64,000 nt of DNA from Limnovirga soli (lineage in GTDB: Bacteria > Bacteroidota > Bacteroidia > Chitinophagales > Chitinophagaceae), in NCBI RefSeq assembly GCF_013106755.1, contig NZ_WHPF01000004.1, positions 124,001-188,000 of the forward strand, in the 5' to 3' direction. Shown here piece by piece: positions 35,946 to 44,883 of this stretch; position 1 is the stretch's first letter, and each line of letters starts with the position of its first letter. The translations under genes and the position numbers were made by a program. The notes under the pieces are model-generated. The model ran no database searches. It was given only the letters and a program-made list of their open reading frames with translations, and was not told where the DNA came from.

Positions 35946-37135
35946 TAACACCAAAAGATATAAAAGAGCATTGTATTAAATGGTGGAAAGAGATCTTACT
36001 TTCTTCTGTGGATTCTGCCCCTTGTTTTCCAAGGGAAATTAACAGAATTGGCAAAGTTGGTTCAAAAGATATTTTGAGCAAGCTTTCTGTCTATAAAGAA
36101 TCTATTGAATTGCTTCGAAATAACTCAAAGGCAATCAAAAAGCATGGTTATAGCTTAATCTTAAGCGAAAAACTTTTCGATAAAATTGGACGACAATCAG
36201 TTCCTGAAAAAATTTCAATTGACAGTATTGAGGATTATTTAAAAATTACAGACAAGGAAAAGGAATATAATGTTTTCTTGAAAAATCTGTCACTTATCAA
36301 AACTGAATTACCTCGGCTTATTGAGTGGGTTAAATTGAATCCAACAAAACTCGTCGAACATAATACTTGGGCTGATACATTAAAAGTTTGTCAGTTTTTT
36401 TTGGAAACACCATTACCGAATATGTATATACGGCAATTGCCAATTGACATACATACCAAGTATATTTTGGAAAACAAAAGTATTATTCAACCCCTATTAG
36501 ACTTTCTAATTCCTGAATACCTGAATAAAGATGAGACTAAGTTTGAACTCCGTTACAGTCTTAAATATTCCGAGCCACTTATTCGTATTCGATTTTTAGA
36601 TACATCCCTTTCACCAATTTATAATGCTACTGATATTTCATTGACTCTTTCAGAGTTCAGAAACATCAAAACGGATTGCGTCAATATTTTTGTTGCAGAG
36701 AATATAATGAATTTCCTAACTCTACCCTATTTGTCAAAGACCATTGCAATTTGGAGTGGTGGAGGCTTTAGTGTCAGCTATCTGAGAGACATTGACTGGA
36801 TTAAAAGAAAACAGTTTTTTTATTGGGGCGATTTGGATGCACAAGGTTTTCAAATACTCAATCAGTTCAGAAAATATTTCCAGAATACAGTTGCCGTTAT
36901 GATGGATGAAGAAACTCTTTCAAGTTTTAAGAGTGCATCCGGGACACCAGCATCAAATCAAAATTTACAACAGCTGACTGATAAAGAATTAAAGCTTTAC
37001 AATTATTTGAGGCAAAACAATATTCGTTTAGAGCAAGAAAAAATCACTCAGACATTTTCTGAGAAAAGTATATATGAATTATACAATAAAATGAAATTAC
37101 CCAATCAAATAGACAATCATATTCACAAAACCTGA
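35942..37135 (+). CDS. jetD: Wadjet nuclease JetD (DUF3322/DUF2220, Toprim)
   Basis: 397 aa. The N-terminal DUF3322-type part (KEHCIKWWKEILLSS, PCFPREINRIGK) is followed by a DUF2220/Toprim-like domain with VFVAENIMNFLTLP at ~249-262 (Glu), WSGGGFSVSYL and FFYWGDLDAQGFQIL at ~293-307 (acidic DLD motif). The Toprim acidic residues bind metal for cleavage of plasmid DNA sensed by JetABC. The start overlaps jetC by 4 nt. An attC-like palindrome begins 2 nt after the stop codon. Confidence 0.92.
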   Translation: MITPKDIKEHCIKWWKEILLSSVDSAPCFPREINRIGKVGSKDILSKLSVYKESIELLRNNSKAIKKHGYSLILSEKLFDKIGRQSVPEKISIDSIEDYLKITDKEKEYNVFLKNLSLIKTELPRLIEWVKLNPTKLVEHNTWADTLKVCQFFLETPLPNMYIRQLPIDIHTKYILENKSIIQPLLDFLIPEYLNKDETKFELRYSLKYSEPLIRIRFLDTSLSPIYNATDISLTLSEFRNIKTDCVNIFVAENIMNFLTLPYLSKTIAIWSGGGFSVSYLRDIDWIKRKQFFYWGDLDAQGFQILNQFRKYFQNTVAVMMDEETLSSFKSASGTPASNQNLQQLTDKELKLYNYLRQNNIRLEQEKITQTFSEKSIYELYNKMKLPNQIDNHIHKT

Positions 37136-37136
37136 C

Positions 37137-37217
37137 AGCCAACGCACCAAGTCAGGCACATTTGCAAGGCACACAATGCCGACACACAAAGCCAACCTTG
37201 CAAAAGAGCCTGCCTTG
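37137..37217. repeat. attC-like palindromic element, right of Wadjet operon
   Basis: Left arm CAAGTCAGGCACATTTGCAAGG spans 37148-37169 and right arm CCTTGCAAAAGAGCCTGCCTTG spans 37196-37217, with a 26-nt loop. AGCCAAC at 37137-37143 fits RYYYAAC with one mismatch. Loop and inner stem match the copy at 30321-30393. The outer stem sequence is different (CAGGC versus TTTTTAGC) yet still pairs. GTTAGCC at 37436-37442 is a candidate opposite core (GTTRRRY, one mismatch). Confidence 0.55.
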
Positions 37218-37489
37218 TTCCTATGCTTCCTGGACAGACCCTACTTCGTTAGACACACACTTTCAGTTCAAGTCACCAAGACGAAGGGCGAACATACAAC
37301 ATGGGGTTTGCCAAAATGGGGGCAGACGTAAGCCGTGTTTCAACTTTTGTTTTTCAATTTGGCTTCATATCCAGCTTGATGTTAGTAATTTGGCTTTAGA
37401 ATATGTCATCAACTTATTATCTTTATTCAGCAACAGTTAGCCGGGGCGGACGAAATCCTATTTCCCCCACTTCGTAAAGCCCTGTTCGT
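37218..37489 (+). other. Remainder of cassette-end repeat unit
   Basis: No gene is supported; an open frame across 37162-37440 translates the palindrome itself. TTTCAACTTTTGTTTTTCAA at 37338-37357 and the CAACAGTTAGCCGGGGCGG end at 37431-37449 repeat the sequence left of jetA (30174-30213), with about 80 bp extra here. Confidence 0.5.
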
Positions 37490-37975
37490 CAGACTGTGAA
37501 AAAACTTAAAAACATAGAAAAAGAGCCTTTAATTTTTTCACCTAAAGCTAATATCAACACTTTTAGGCAGCTTTTAAAAATCGAAGGGAATATTTGATCA
37601 GAAAAAAGGAGGGCTTATTTTCGCTGTAAATTGCTTAGATCTGTTCTTTTTTAAAAGGGCCTAATACTTTGGTATAATCTGGTTGCCAGTTTTTGATTGT
37701 TTGCAACGTTTTTTCAAATCTAAGTATGTTTTTGGTTCGCATAAAATTGTAGCAAAACATAATCAGGTTCATTTCCCCGTTAACTTTTTGCAATCCTTTT
37801 AATAGTGTATGCGTATAACCCCAATGCCTTTTAATACTACTAAAAGGATGTTCGCATATTGCCTGTCTTCGTTTATAATATTGTGGGTTTTGTTTGATAA
37901 TGTTGTTGTTGATGTCTACCGCATTCTGGTATTCACTGCGATGAATAATTCGTTTGGGCAACTTGGTAATATATT
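37490..37975 (-). mobile_element. IS1182-family element, 3' fragment
   Basis: This is the end of an IS that carries the C-terminal part of a DDE transposase on the minus strand. The outer boundary is set near 37490 (GTCAGACTGTGAAAAAAC, probable terminal repeat). The inner boundary is near 37975, where coding sequence switches abruptly to hsdM on the opposite strand. The 5' half of the IS and most of hsdM are gone, indicating insertion followed by an adjacent deletion. Boundaries are approximate. Confidence 0.6.
37635..37975 (-). pseudogene. Truncated IS1182-type transposase (C-terminal part)
   Basis: About 113 codons remain, open through the junction at ~37975. Diagnostic parts are RIIHRSEYQNAVD, KRRQAICEHPFSSIKRHWGY and KGLQKVNGEMNLIMFCYNFMR, the conserved C-terminal catalytic Glu region (EHPFxxIKR.WGY) and YN..R tail of DDE_Tnp_1_6 / IS1182 transposases. 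The N-terminal Asp residues are missing, so it cannot be active. Confidence 0.8.
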
Positions 37976-38134
37976 GGTTTGCCAGATGACGAAGATGATT
38001 TTGATTTTGCTGAAAGAATAGATAACCTAAAGAAAGAAATAAAAGAACAAATGCACCAAGAAGTAAAACTAAATCAGACTATTCAAAAAAATTTTGAAAA
38101 GATTGTTATGACAGAAACTGCACAAGTACAATGA
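37976..38134 (+). pseudogene. hsdM: hsdM remnant (last ~52 codons of type I methyltransferase)
   Basis: The frame GLPDDEDDFDFAERI...KKEIKEQMHQEVKLN...KNFEKI matches the conserved HsdM C-terminal tail (LPDDDDFDF acidic stretch, then a helix). It overlaps the hsdS ATG by 4 nt (ATGA), the normal hsdM-hsdS coupling. The catalytic NPPF and SAM-binding regions are absent because of the IS1182 junction immediately upstream. The locus therefore has no methyltransferase of its own in this window. Confidence 0.75.
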
Positions 38135-39272
38135 ATAATTGGAAAGAATATAAATTTTCTGACTTTGTTTTTATTAACCCCACTATTAAGCTAAAAGGGG
38201 GAGAAAAATATTCATTTGTTGAAATGAAGGATTTAGATAACATTCAAAAGTATTGTGAGCCTAAAGTTGAAAGAATAATGACAGGAGGCGCAAGATTTCA
38301 AAATCATGATACACTTTTTGCACGAATCACTCCTTGTTTAGAGAATGGGAAAATTTGTCAGGTAAGAAATCTAAGAAACAATATAGGTTTTGGTTCGACA
38401 GGGTTCCTTGTATTCAGAAATAGGGATGGTATTTCAGATTCCGATTTTATTTTTTATTTATCACGCTGGGATGATGTACGAAATTTTGCGGAAATAAATC
38501 TTGACGGTACATCTGGTAGGCAGAGAGTTTCAAAAGAAGCATTCAATAACCTTTATCTTGAATTGCCTCCTCTTATTGAGCAAAAAGCAATTGCTGAGAT
38601 ATTAAATAGTTTCGATTCAAAAATTGACCTATTGCATAGCAATAATCAAACCTTGCAAGATTACGCAGAAACCATTTTTAGGCAATGGTTTAAAGAGCAA
38701 GCAGGCACATGGCAGAAGGGTACAATTGAAGATGAGTTTGATTTCATTATGGGACAGTCTCCAGCAGGCTCATCTCTTAATGAAACGGGACAAGGAGTAT
38801 TATTTTTTCAAGGGAACGCTGATTTTGATTTTAGATTTCCCAAGGCGAGAGTTTATACAACAGCACCAAACCGTATGGCAAAAAAGAATGACATACTAGT
38901 AAGCGTAAGAGCACCAGTAGGAGATTTAAATATGGCTATAAATAATTGTTATATTGGAAGAGGCGTGGCGACATTTAGGTACAAGCATAATAATGATTAT
39001 TACTCTTATACTTTTTATAAAATCAATTCTTTGTTAGCGCCTATTAAACAATTCGAAGATAATGGAACTGTCTTCGGTTCAATCGGTAAAGATGATTTTA
39101 AAAAACTTGAAAATGTTATTCCTCCTAAAAACCTAATCGAGAAATTTCAAAGGGCCATAAATCCAATTGATGAAAAGTTTTAAATAACACCTTGCAAATT
39201 AATAACCTCAGAAAACTCCGGGATACATATTTATCTAAACTTATGAGCAGAGAAGCAAAAGTAAAAATGTAA
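38131..39272 (+). pseudogene. hsdS: Type I specificity subunit HsdS, frameshifted near its end
   Basis: The open frame (38131-39183, 350 aa) has the usual two target-recognition halves. TRD1 (~1-145) ends in GRQRVSKEAFNNLYLELPPLIEQKAIAEIL, the conserved helix. TRD2 (~195-335) ends in GSIGKDDFKKLENVIPP. The stop TAA at 39181-39183 is a frameshift product: one frame over, the missing tail NNTLQINNLRKLRDTYLSKLM...VKM continues to a stop at 39270-39272, exactly the family's C-terminal helix. A one-base change in the GTTTTAAA run explains it. The truncated protein might still bind DNA, but its partner HsdM is gone. The next gene starts 8 nt after the restored stop. Confidence 0.8.
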
Positions 39273-39279
39273 AATCAAT

Positions 39280-42200
39280 ATGCCAGATACAAGACACATA
39301 ATTGAGTTCGGTCCCAAATTTTGCCAAGCGCAATTTGATTTTGTGTTGAGGGAAGATGTAGCTTATAAAGATTCAGAAGGTAACCCACGAAAAATAAGTC
39401 ATTGGAAAAGGAGTTTTTCCCCGGATGTTACAGAGGTGGTTTTTGATTTGACGCTTACTGAATGGGTATCAGCCGAAGAAATAGCTTTTTTATTTGCATG
39501 GATTAGAAATATAAAAGAGTCCGGCAAAAAGCTAAAAGTAAATCTCCCATTCAGGAACAATATTGAAAACTATCTCAGCAAACCTAAACTACAGCAAGTA
39601 GCTACAATTTATAAAAATTCAGATGGTAGTTTATACAAAGATAGTGAAGAAAAAATTGAGAGGCGTCGCCGTAGTTCAGCTTTCCTTATGTCCGTTTATG
39701 GCCTTTTTACAAGAACGGGGTTAGAAGATAGTGACTTTGTAAATATGGCTGACCCTAAAACCTATTTTAAAGAGTCTGAAAGATTAAGAGAGAATATTCA
39801 TCAAATTATACCTTTTACACCCTTCGACCTTTCAGCTAACAGGCAACACATAAAGTACGACACTCACTTTCATGATGTAATCAATAATAATTTAGATGCT
39901 CAGGCGAAGACAGGAAACATCTTTGAATTGCAAAACAATATTCAGCAAATATTAAAACAATATGCTTGTTACACTCCATTTGAAAGTAAAATATTAAGCA
40001 ATGTTGTTACGCAAGAACTATATATAAATTCATTACAGCATTCGTTTGAAAACCCAAAAGATGAAAACCTTATACATGAGTGCTACATAACCGCATTTCT
40101 CTCTAATAAGTGGAAATATCCTGGAAGCAAAAAGTTTATTCCTTCTTTTTTAGATGAAAAACTTCCCGAAACTCTAGACTTTTATAAAGATAAAGGCAAG
40201 ATATTGTCGACAATAAATGCTTCCCTAAAACAGCCAAAGCATAAAAACATTGAATCAAGAGAAGCGGATTTAGAGAGTTTTAATGAATTTAAAAACAGCT
40301 CATTTCTTGAATATACTTTTCTCGATTTTGGAGAAGGGATCCATAATTCACTTGAAGTTGAATTTAAAAAGGTAACTGGTGAGGATAAAAAGGGAGGTGA
40401 AGAAGCCGTAAATCAATTGTTAAGTAATCCGGATTTATCTGATGGTTTTAAGGCAGCCAATAAGCACTCGCAAATGCTTGAGTACGCTTTTTTGATGGAT
40501 ACATCAAAAAATCCCTTAGACAAAACTATAGAATATTATGAGCTAGTCCCACGGGGCTTATATTTCCTGATTGATATGGTTAGGCGATATAAAGGTTTAC
40601 TAATTGCAAGAAGTGGAAATGGAAAATTAATTTATGATTTTTCAGACCGCATATTTATTGAAAATAAAGGCGATAAACCTGTTGCAAAAATAAAAAGCAC
40701 TTATAAAATTAGAGATGCTGTAAAATTTGGTAAGAGCAAAGATTCCGCTTTCTATCCGGGAACTATTTATACAATTGTTTTACCTGAAAAATTGCCGGAA
40801 GAAAAACCAAACGACAATACTGTAATTCCTGCGGTTCGATTAGATACAGAAATACTTTCAAATTACGCATACAGTTTAACTGATAAACTTTTTATACCCG
40901 CTGAGCACCCAAAGGAAAAATTTTACCCCAACGAATTTGAATATGTTAGTATTCTGTTTCTATATAACAGTATTATAGAGCAATTAAAACAGGAAGAAAA
41001 TGAAATCCATGTAAAAGATATTTACAACAGGCTTTTCTATGAAATAAATAAAGTTCTTGACCAACACAAGAATAATAACTGCATAATATTTTTTGACTTT
41101 GCAGGTTTGAGAACCGGGAATGCGTCGTGGATTAAAATATTGTACTATTTAATTCTTACTCCTAAAGTAAATGAAGTTACAAAAGCAATAATTGTAAATC
41201 TGCCATCAGATGAGGATAAAATAATAAAAGATTTAAAAGAGAATTATGTGTATTTTGACATAGTTGGCATAAAAAGAAAGATAAAGATTCCCGAGCCATA
41301 TTTATATAAACCAATCCCTTGCATAAATTTTAAAATTGATGCAAAAGATGATGAGGATTTAGTTGAATGGGTTGGCCTAAAAGAAAGTAGCGATGAAAAA
41401 TTGTTAACACAGCTTTTGATTGGTAAAAACCATGATAACTATCCTTCCGAAAGATTCACCAACCCGAAAAATACAGAAGGTAGCCTTTTTGTAAAATCAA
41501 ATGATAGAGTCTATCCAACTTATACAGGCATCAGTAATTTAAGAGAACGCTTCCTTGAAAAACAGGAAATAGCTACTACAGCTTTTTTGAAGCAATACAT
41601 TGAGAGTGGTTATGATGAAACTTCTCAGAATGAAAATTTTGTTTATCTGGCTTCGAATGGCGGCTATCAGTTCCAATATCTTTCATTATATGAATTGCTG
41701 CACGATAAATATGTAGCAAGATATTTTGCGAAATCTCTTCTTGATAATTATTGTTACTATGTATATAGAAACACTTCTTTGGGTAAAGAGTTAACAGACT
41801 ATAGATTTTCAAAGATAATTACAGTTACAGTTAGTAGTCAATTGATAGGGGTTGCAATTCGAGATTTAATTGAGGAGGATGATAATTACTCTTTTTTAAG
41901 AAAGGAGTATAAAGGTGCTGGTGGTTCAGACTCTGCTCCCGATTTGATAATGTTGTCAAGCTATTATTCATTTGAAACCGAAAAACCTTTCGACAAAATA
42001 GAAGGTAGTGACAGGATTTTAATAGTAAATGATGTTATTTCAACTGGTAGTCTTGTTAAAAAACTTTTGTTTAAGCTCGATACGATAAAGAAAGTTGCAG
42101 TTAATGCTGTTTTCTCAATTGCGGATACGAGAATACCCAATGAGGATATCGATATTAAAATAGAAATGCCTTCGGAGTTTTTTGGAACTGATGAGGAACG

Positions 42201-44883
42201 TTTTTTTACTCTTGCATCTTATGACGATGGTGTTGTTTTGAGAAAATTTAAAGGTCCTTATAGAGGTATAGCTGAAAAAAAGAGAATAAATCCGTTGTTA
42301 AATACAATTGTTGAACTGAAAGCTGAACATGGGGAACAAAACAAGATATTATATCCTGATTCGTCGGTATTAATTAATGATACGAATATTTATTCCTCTT
42401 TCTTTAAAATTGGCCACTTTCAACAAAATCTAACACATAATGGCTATTTGACTGACATGCGAACTTTATTTGCATCTGATAAAGGTCTGTACATAATAAA
42501 ACTGCTAAAAGAAGCAATAGAAGATAAGCATAAGAAAGGAGCGACCAACCACGCAAAGGAAAATCTGGTTATTCGAATCGTAAGTATTCAAAACCAATTG
42601 CAATCAATTGAAAATATATTGGAAGGTGACACTCATCATGGTCAAATTGAGAAAATATCAACCGAGCTTTTATCTCTCAAAGAAAACATGATTAATGATA
42701 CAGAAATACATTCTAAAAGAAACGTTTTTAATCCTGACTTTATATTTTATCCTGTTTTCTCGGGTATTGAAAAAATCAGCCATTTTGAGCTAAGTAACAT
42801 TTTTAATACCCACCCTGATAATATAATTGGACTACAAAGATTTGATACACCTAAGGGCTGGAGATTTCCTTTTCCTGCAAAAAGATTTAATGAATTAACC
42901 AAAAACAAATCAGTATTGATTATTGATTCCGGCTCGTTAACTGGGGAGTCGCTTGTTCAATTAATAGACAATATAGGATTTCTTGACGTCAAAGAAATTG
43001 TCGTGTTATCAGTTATTACGAGAATTGAGGATTTCTATAGAGAGTTTTATTCAAGGCTTAAATCATTAAAAGTTAAGCGTCTTAAAGGGAAGAAAGAAAA
43101 GAGAGAGTTAGCTAATACAATTCGAGATAATAAATTTGGGGAAGAAAGAATTGTGCCCATAGAAGTTTTATTTGGTATTAATCTGCATATTCCGGTTTAT
43201 TCTCCAGGTGTTTCTTGCCCTTTTTGTAGCGAAGTAAGCTATTTAAAAAGTGTTAGTACCAGAACACACATTGTTAACCCTCCTAAAGATGTAAACCGTT
43301 ATATACAAAAAAGGATAAAAGACTTAAAAATACTTGTTACATCGAAAGACACTTTGGAGAATATTTCCTATTTACCCAGGATTAAACAGACCAATGAAAT
43401 TGACACAAAAGGTATTTTTAATACCCGGGATATTATTGGAAAGATTGATAGCTATAGGTTTTACCCAGAATATTTTGAAGCTTTTAAAACCTTATTGGCA
43501 AGAATAAATAGCGAAGAAGTATGGTATCTGAAAGATGAAAATAAAAAAGAAGTTGAACTAATATTAATCTGTATTCTGCATGAGCCGAATTTAGTTGACC
43601 TCATAATTAATATGTTCAGTGAACTTGGCCAACATCTCAAAAAGTATTTGAGTATTATAATTGATAAAGGGGATTTATTCGAAACTAATTATAACTGGAA
43701 TAAATCATCGTTGATTCAGCTTTTTTTAATGATTAATAGCCAGGAATTTTTAGATGTAGAATGGTTTGAAAAGCTTGTAGCTTATTCTGATGACGATGCG
43801 TTGCAACTTATCCAATTCAAAATATGGGATATGCTCTATGCGAAAGGTAATAGTGCCCAAAGCAAAACCGTTACAGAAAAGCTATTACTTGACTTTGAAA
43901 AGAGACATCAGGTTATAAAGAGAAGCGATGATAAGGTAGAGGAGGAAAGTGTGAAAATAATAAAAATACTTACAGATTACTATAAGCAACAAAATTTACA
44001 TGAAGAAGAACTACTTACAACAGCGTTTTATAACTTAAAGAAATTTTATTTGAATGGGAAGTATCAAGGCAGACATTTTTTATTAACTGAAAAATTAAAT
44101 AAGTTATTTGAATATGCTTCCAGTACAAAACCAAGCTTACATGTAATTAGGGAAGCTTTGCAGCAAGTACTCAGTCTAGTGGAAAGTGATATAAAACCTA
44201 ACATTGAAAAAATAATCACTGACGAAAATATAGGCAAGTACTATAAATTAATAGAGACGACTTTAGGAGAGAAAAGGCCTGGTGTCCTATTTTATACTAC
44301 GGAACTGGAATCCATTAATGAATTTTTGCAAAACCAATTGCAGACTGAACTATCAAGCTTGAATAAGGAAATTACAACTGTAAAAAGAATTAGTAGAGAG
44401 TTAGTTAAAAATATTTTAAAGGAGGATAATGATAGAATAGGATTTTTCAAATTATGTAACCAATACCCTTGTTCTGTTTTTGATTCTTTACAACATATAG
44501 CAGATAAAAATCCAGCAATTGAAATATATCCTGAATTAGCGAGTCAAAAAGGTGGTAACGTGATGGTTGCAATCCATACTGAGATATTCGAGAAAATGAT
44601 GGAAGAAATTATTGGAAACGCATCACGAATTTGTGATGGGACTTTGAAAGTTCAAATTACTTATGAACTTTTTGATACAGGAATAAAGATTCGAATAGAA
44701 CAAAACCATCCTTTTGTTGTGGAGGGCAAATTAAAAGAAGGGGGATTAACTCATAATGTTAGATATTTTGCTGAAAAATTTGGAGGCTCTTGTATTGACA
44801 ATGCTGAAGAAAGTTTAGCTATAGGGAATAATTTCGTTATTACTTTAAATCTACTACGCCATGGATTCAAAATCGAAGATTAA
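39280..44883 (+). CDS. Giant STAS-HATPase-PRTase-PRTase-HATPase signalling protein
   Basis: 1867 aa, soluble, intact. Modules seen: STAS-like strand/helix at ~45-95 (VVFDLTLTEWVSAEEIAFL). A GHKL ATPase at ~240-500 has N-box QELYINSLQHSFEN, G1 box FLDFGEGI at ~347-354 and a long GLYFLIDMVRRYKGLL helix. A second STAS-like unit lies at ~597-630 (CIIFFDFAGLRTGNASWI). Phosphoribosyltransferase-like domain 1 (~840-960) has the PRPP-loop-like RILIVNDVISTGSL. PRTase-like domain 2 (~1130-1320) has SVLIIDSGSLTGESL and ends in a CPFC knuckle. A helical stretch runs ~1400-1740, and a second, diverged GHKL-like domain lies at ~1755-1860 (MMEEIIGNASRICDG, GGLTHNVRYFAEKFGG). It is packed between hsdS (8 nt) and the nucleosidase gene (23-nt overlap). 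It is probably a sensor/regulator of a conflict system; the mechanism is inferred. Confidence 0.75.
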   Translation: MPDTRHIIEFGPKFCQAQFDFVLREDVAYKDSEGNPRKISHWKRSFSPDVTEVVFDLTLTEWVSAEEIAFLFAWIRNIKESGKKLKVNLPFRNNIENYLSKPKLQQVATIYKNSDGSLYKDSEEKIERRRRSSAFLMSVYGLFTRTGLEDSDFVNMADPKTYFKESERLRENIHQIIPFTPFDLSANRQHIKYDTHFHDVINNNLDAQAKTGNIFELQNNIQQILKQYACYTPFESKILSNVVTQELYINSLQHSFENPKDENLIHECYITAFLSNKWKYPGSKKFIPSFLDEKLPETLDFYKDKGKILSTINASLKQPKHKNIESREADLESFNEFKNSSFLEYTFLDFGEGIHNSLEVEFKKVTGEDKKGGEEAVNQLLSNPDLSDGFKAANKHSQMLEYAFLMDTSKNPLDKTIEYYELVPRGLYFLIDMVRRYKGLLIARSGNGKLIYDFSDRIFIENKGDKPVAKIKSTYKIRDAVKFGKSKDSAFYPGTIYTIVLPEKLPEEKPNDNTVIPAVRLDTEILSNYAYSLTDKLFIPAEHPKEKFYPNEFEYVSILFLYNSIIEQLKQEENEIHVKDIYNRLFYEINKVLDQHKNNNCIIFFDFAGLRTGNASWIKILYYLILTPKVNEVTKAIIVNLPSDEDKIIKDLKENYVYFDIVGIKRKIKIPEPYLYKPIPCINFKIDAKDDEDLVEWVGLKESSDEKLLTQLLIGKNHDNYPSERFTNPKNTEGSLFVKSNDRVYPTYTGISNLRERFLEKQEIATTAFLKQYIESGYDETSQNENFVYLASNGGYQFQYLSLYELLHDKYVARYFAKSLLDNYCYYVYRNTSLGKELTDYRFSKIITVTVSSQLIGVAIRDLIEEDDNYSFLRKEYKGAGGSDSAPDLIMLSSYYSFETEKPFDKIEGSDRILIVNDVISTGSLVKKLLFKLDTIKKVAVNAVFSIADTRIPNEDIDIKIEMPSEFFGTDEERFFTLASYDDGVVLRKFKGPYRGIAEKKRINPLLNTIVELKAEHGEQNKILYPDSSVLINDTNIYSSFFKIGHFQQNLTHNGYLTDMRTLFASDKGLYIIKLLKEAIEDKHKKGATNHAKENLVIRIVSIQNQLQSIENILEGDTHHGQIEKISTELLSLKENMINDTEIHSKRNVFNPDFIFYPVFSGIEKISHFELSNIFNTHPDNIIGLQRFDTPKGWRFPFPAKRFNELTKNKSVLIIDSGSLTGESLVQLIDNIGFLDVKEIVVLSVITRIEDFYREFYSRLKSLKVKRLKGKKEKRELANTIRDNKFGEERIVPIEVLFGINLHIPVYSPGVSCPFCSEVSYLKSVSTRTHIVNPPKDVNRYIQKRIKDLKILVTSKDTLENISYLPRIKQTNEIDTKGIFNTRDIIGKIDSYRFYPEYFEAFKTLLARINSEEVWYLKDENKKEVELILICILHEPNLVDLIINMFSELGQHLKKYLSIIIDKGDLFETNYNWNKSSLIQLFLMINSQEFLDVEWFEKLVAYSDDDALQLIQFKIWDMLYAKGNSAQSKTVTEKLLLDFEKRHQVIKRSDDKVEEESVKIIKILTDYYKQQNLHEEELLTTAFYNLKKFYLNGKYQGRHFLLTEKLNKLFEYASSTKPSLHVIREALQQVLSLVESDIKPNIEKIITDENIGKYYKLIETTLGEKRPGVLFYTTELESINEFLQNQLQTELSSLNKEITTVKRISRELVKNILKEDNDRIGFFKLCNQYPCSVFDSLQHIADKNPAIEIYPELASQKGGNVMVAIHTEIFEKMMEEIIGNASRICDGTLKVQITYELFDTGIKIRIEQNHPFVVEGKLKEGGLTHNVRYFAEKFGGSCIDNAEESLAIGNNFVITLNLLRHGFKIED

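Noticed and set aside
37162-37440. Open frame of 92 codons right of jetD
   Set aside because: It translates the attC-like palindrome and repeat unit; the start is inside the left arm and no protein motif is seen.
39181-39272. Programmed frameshift in hsdS at the GTTTTAAA run
   Set aside because: It is not a known slippery heptamer arrangement, and neighbouring RM genes carry clear inactivating lesions, so a mutation is more likely.
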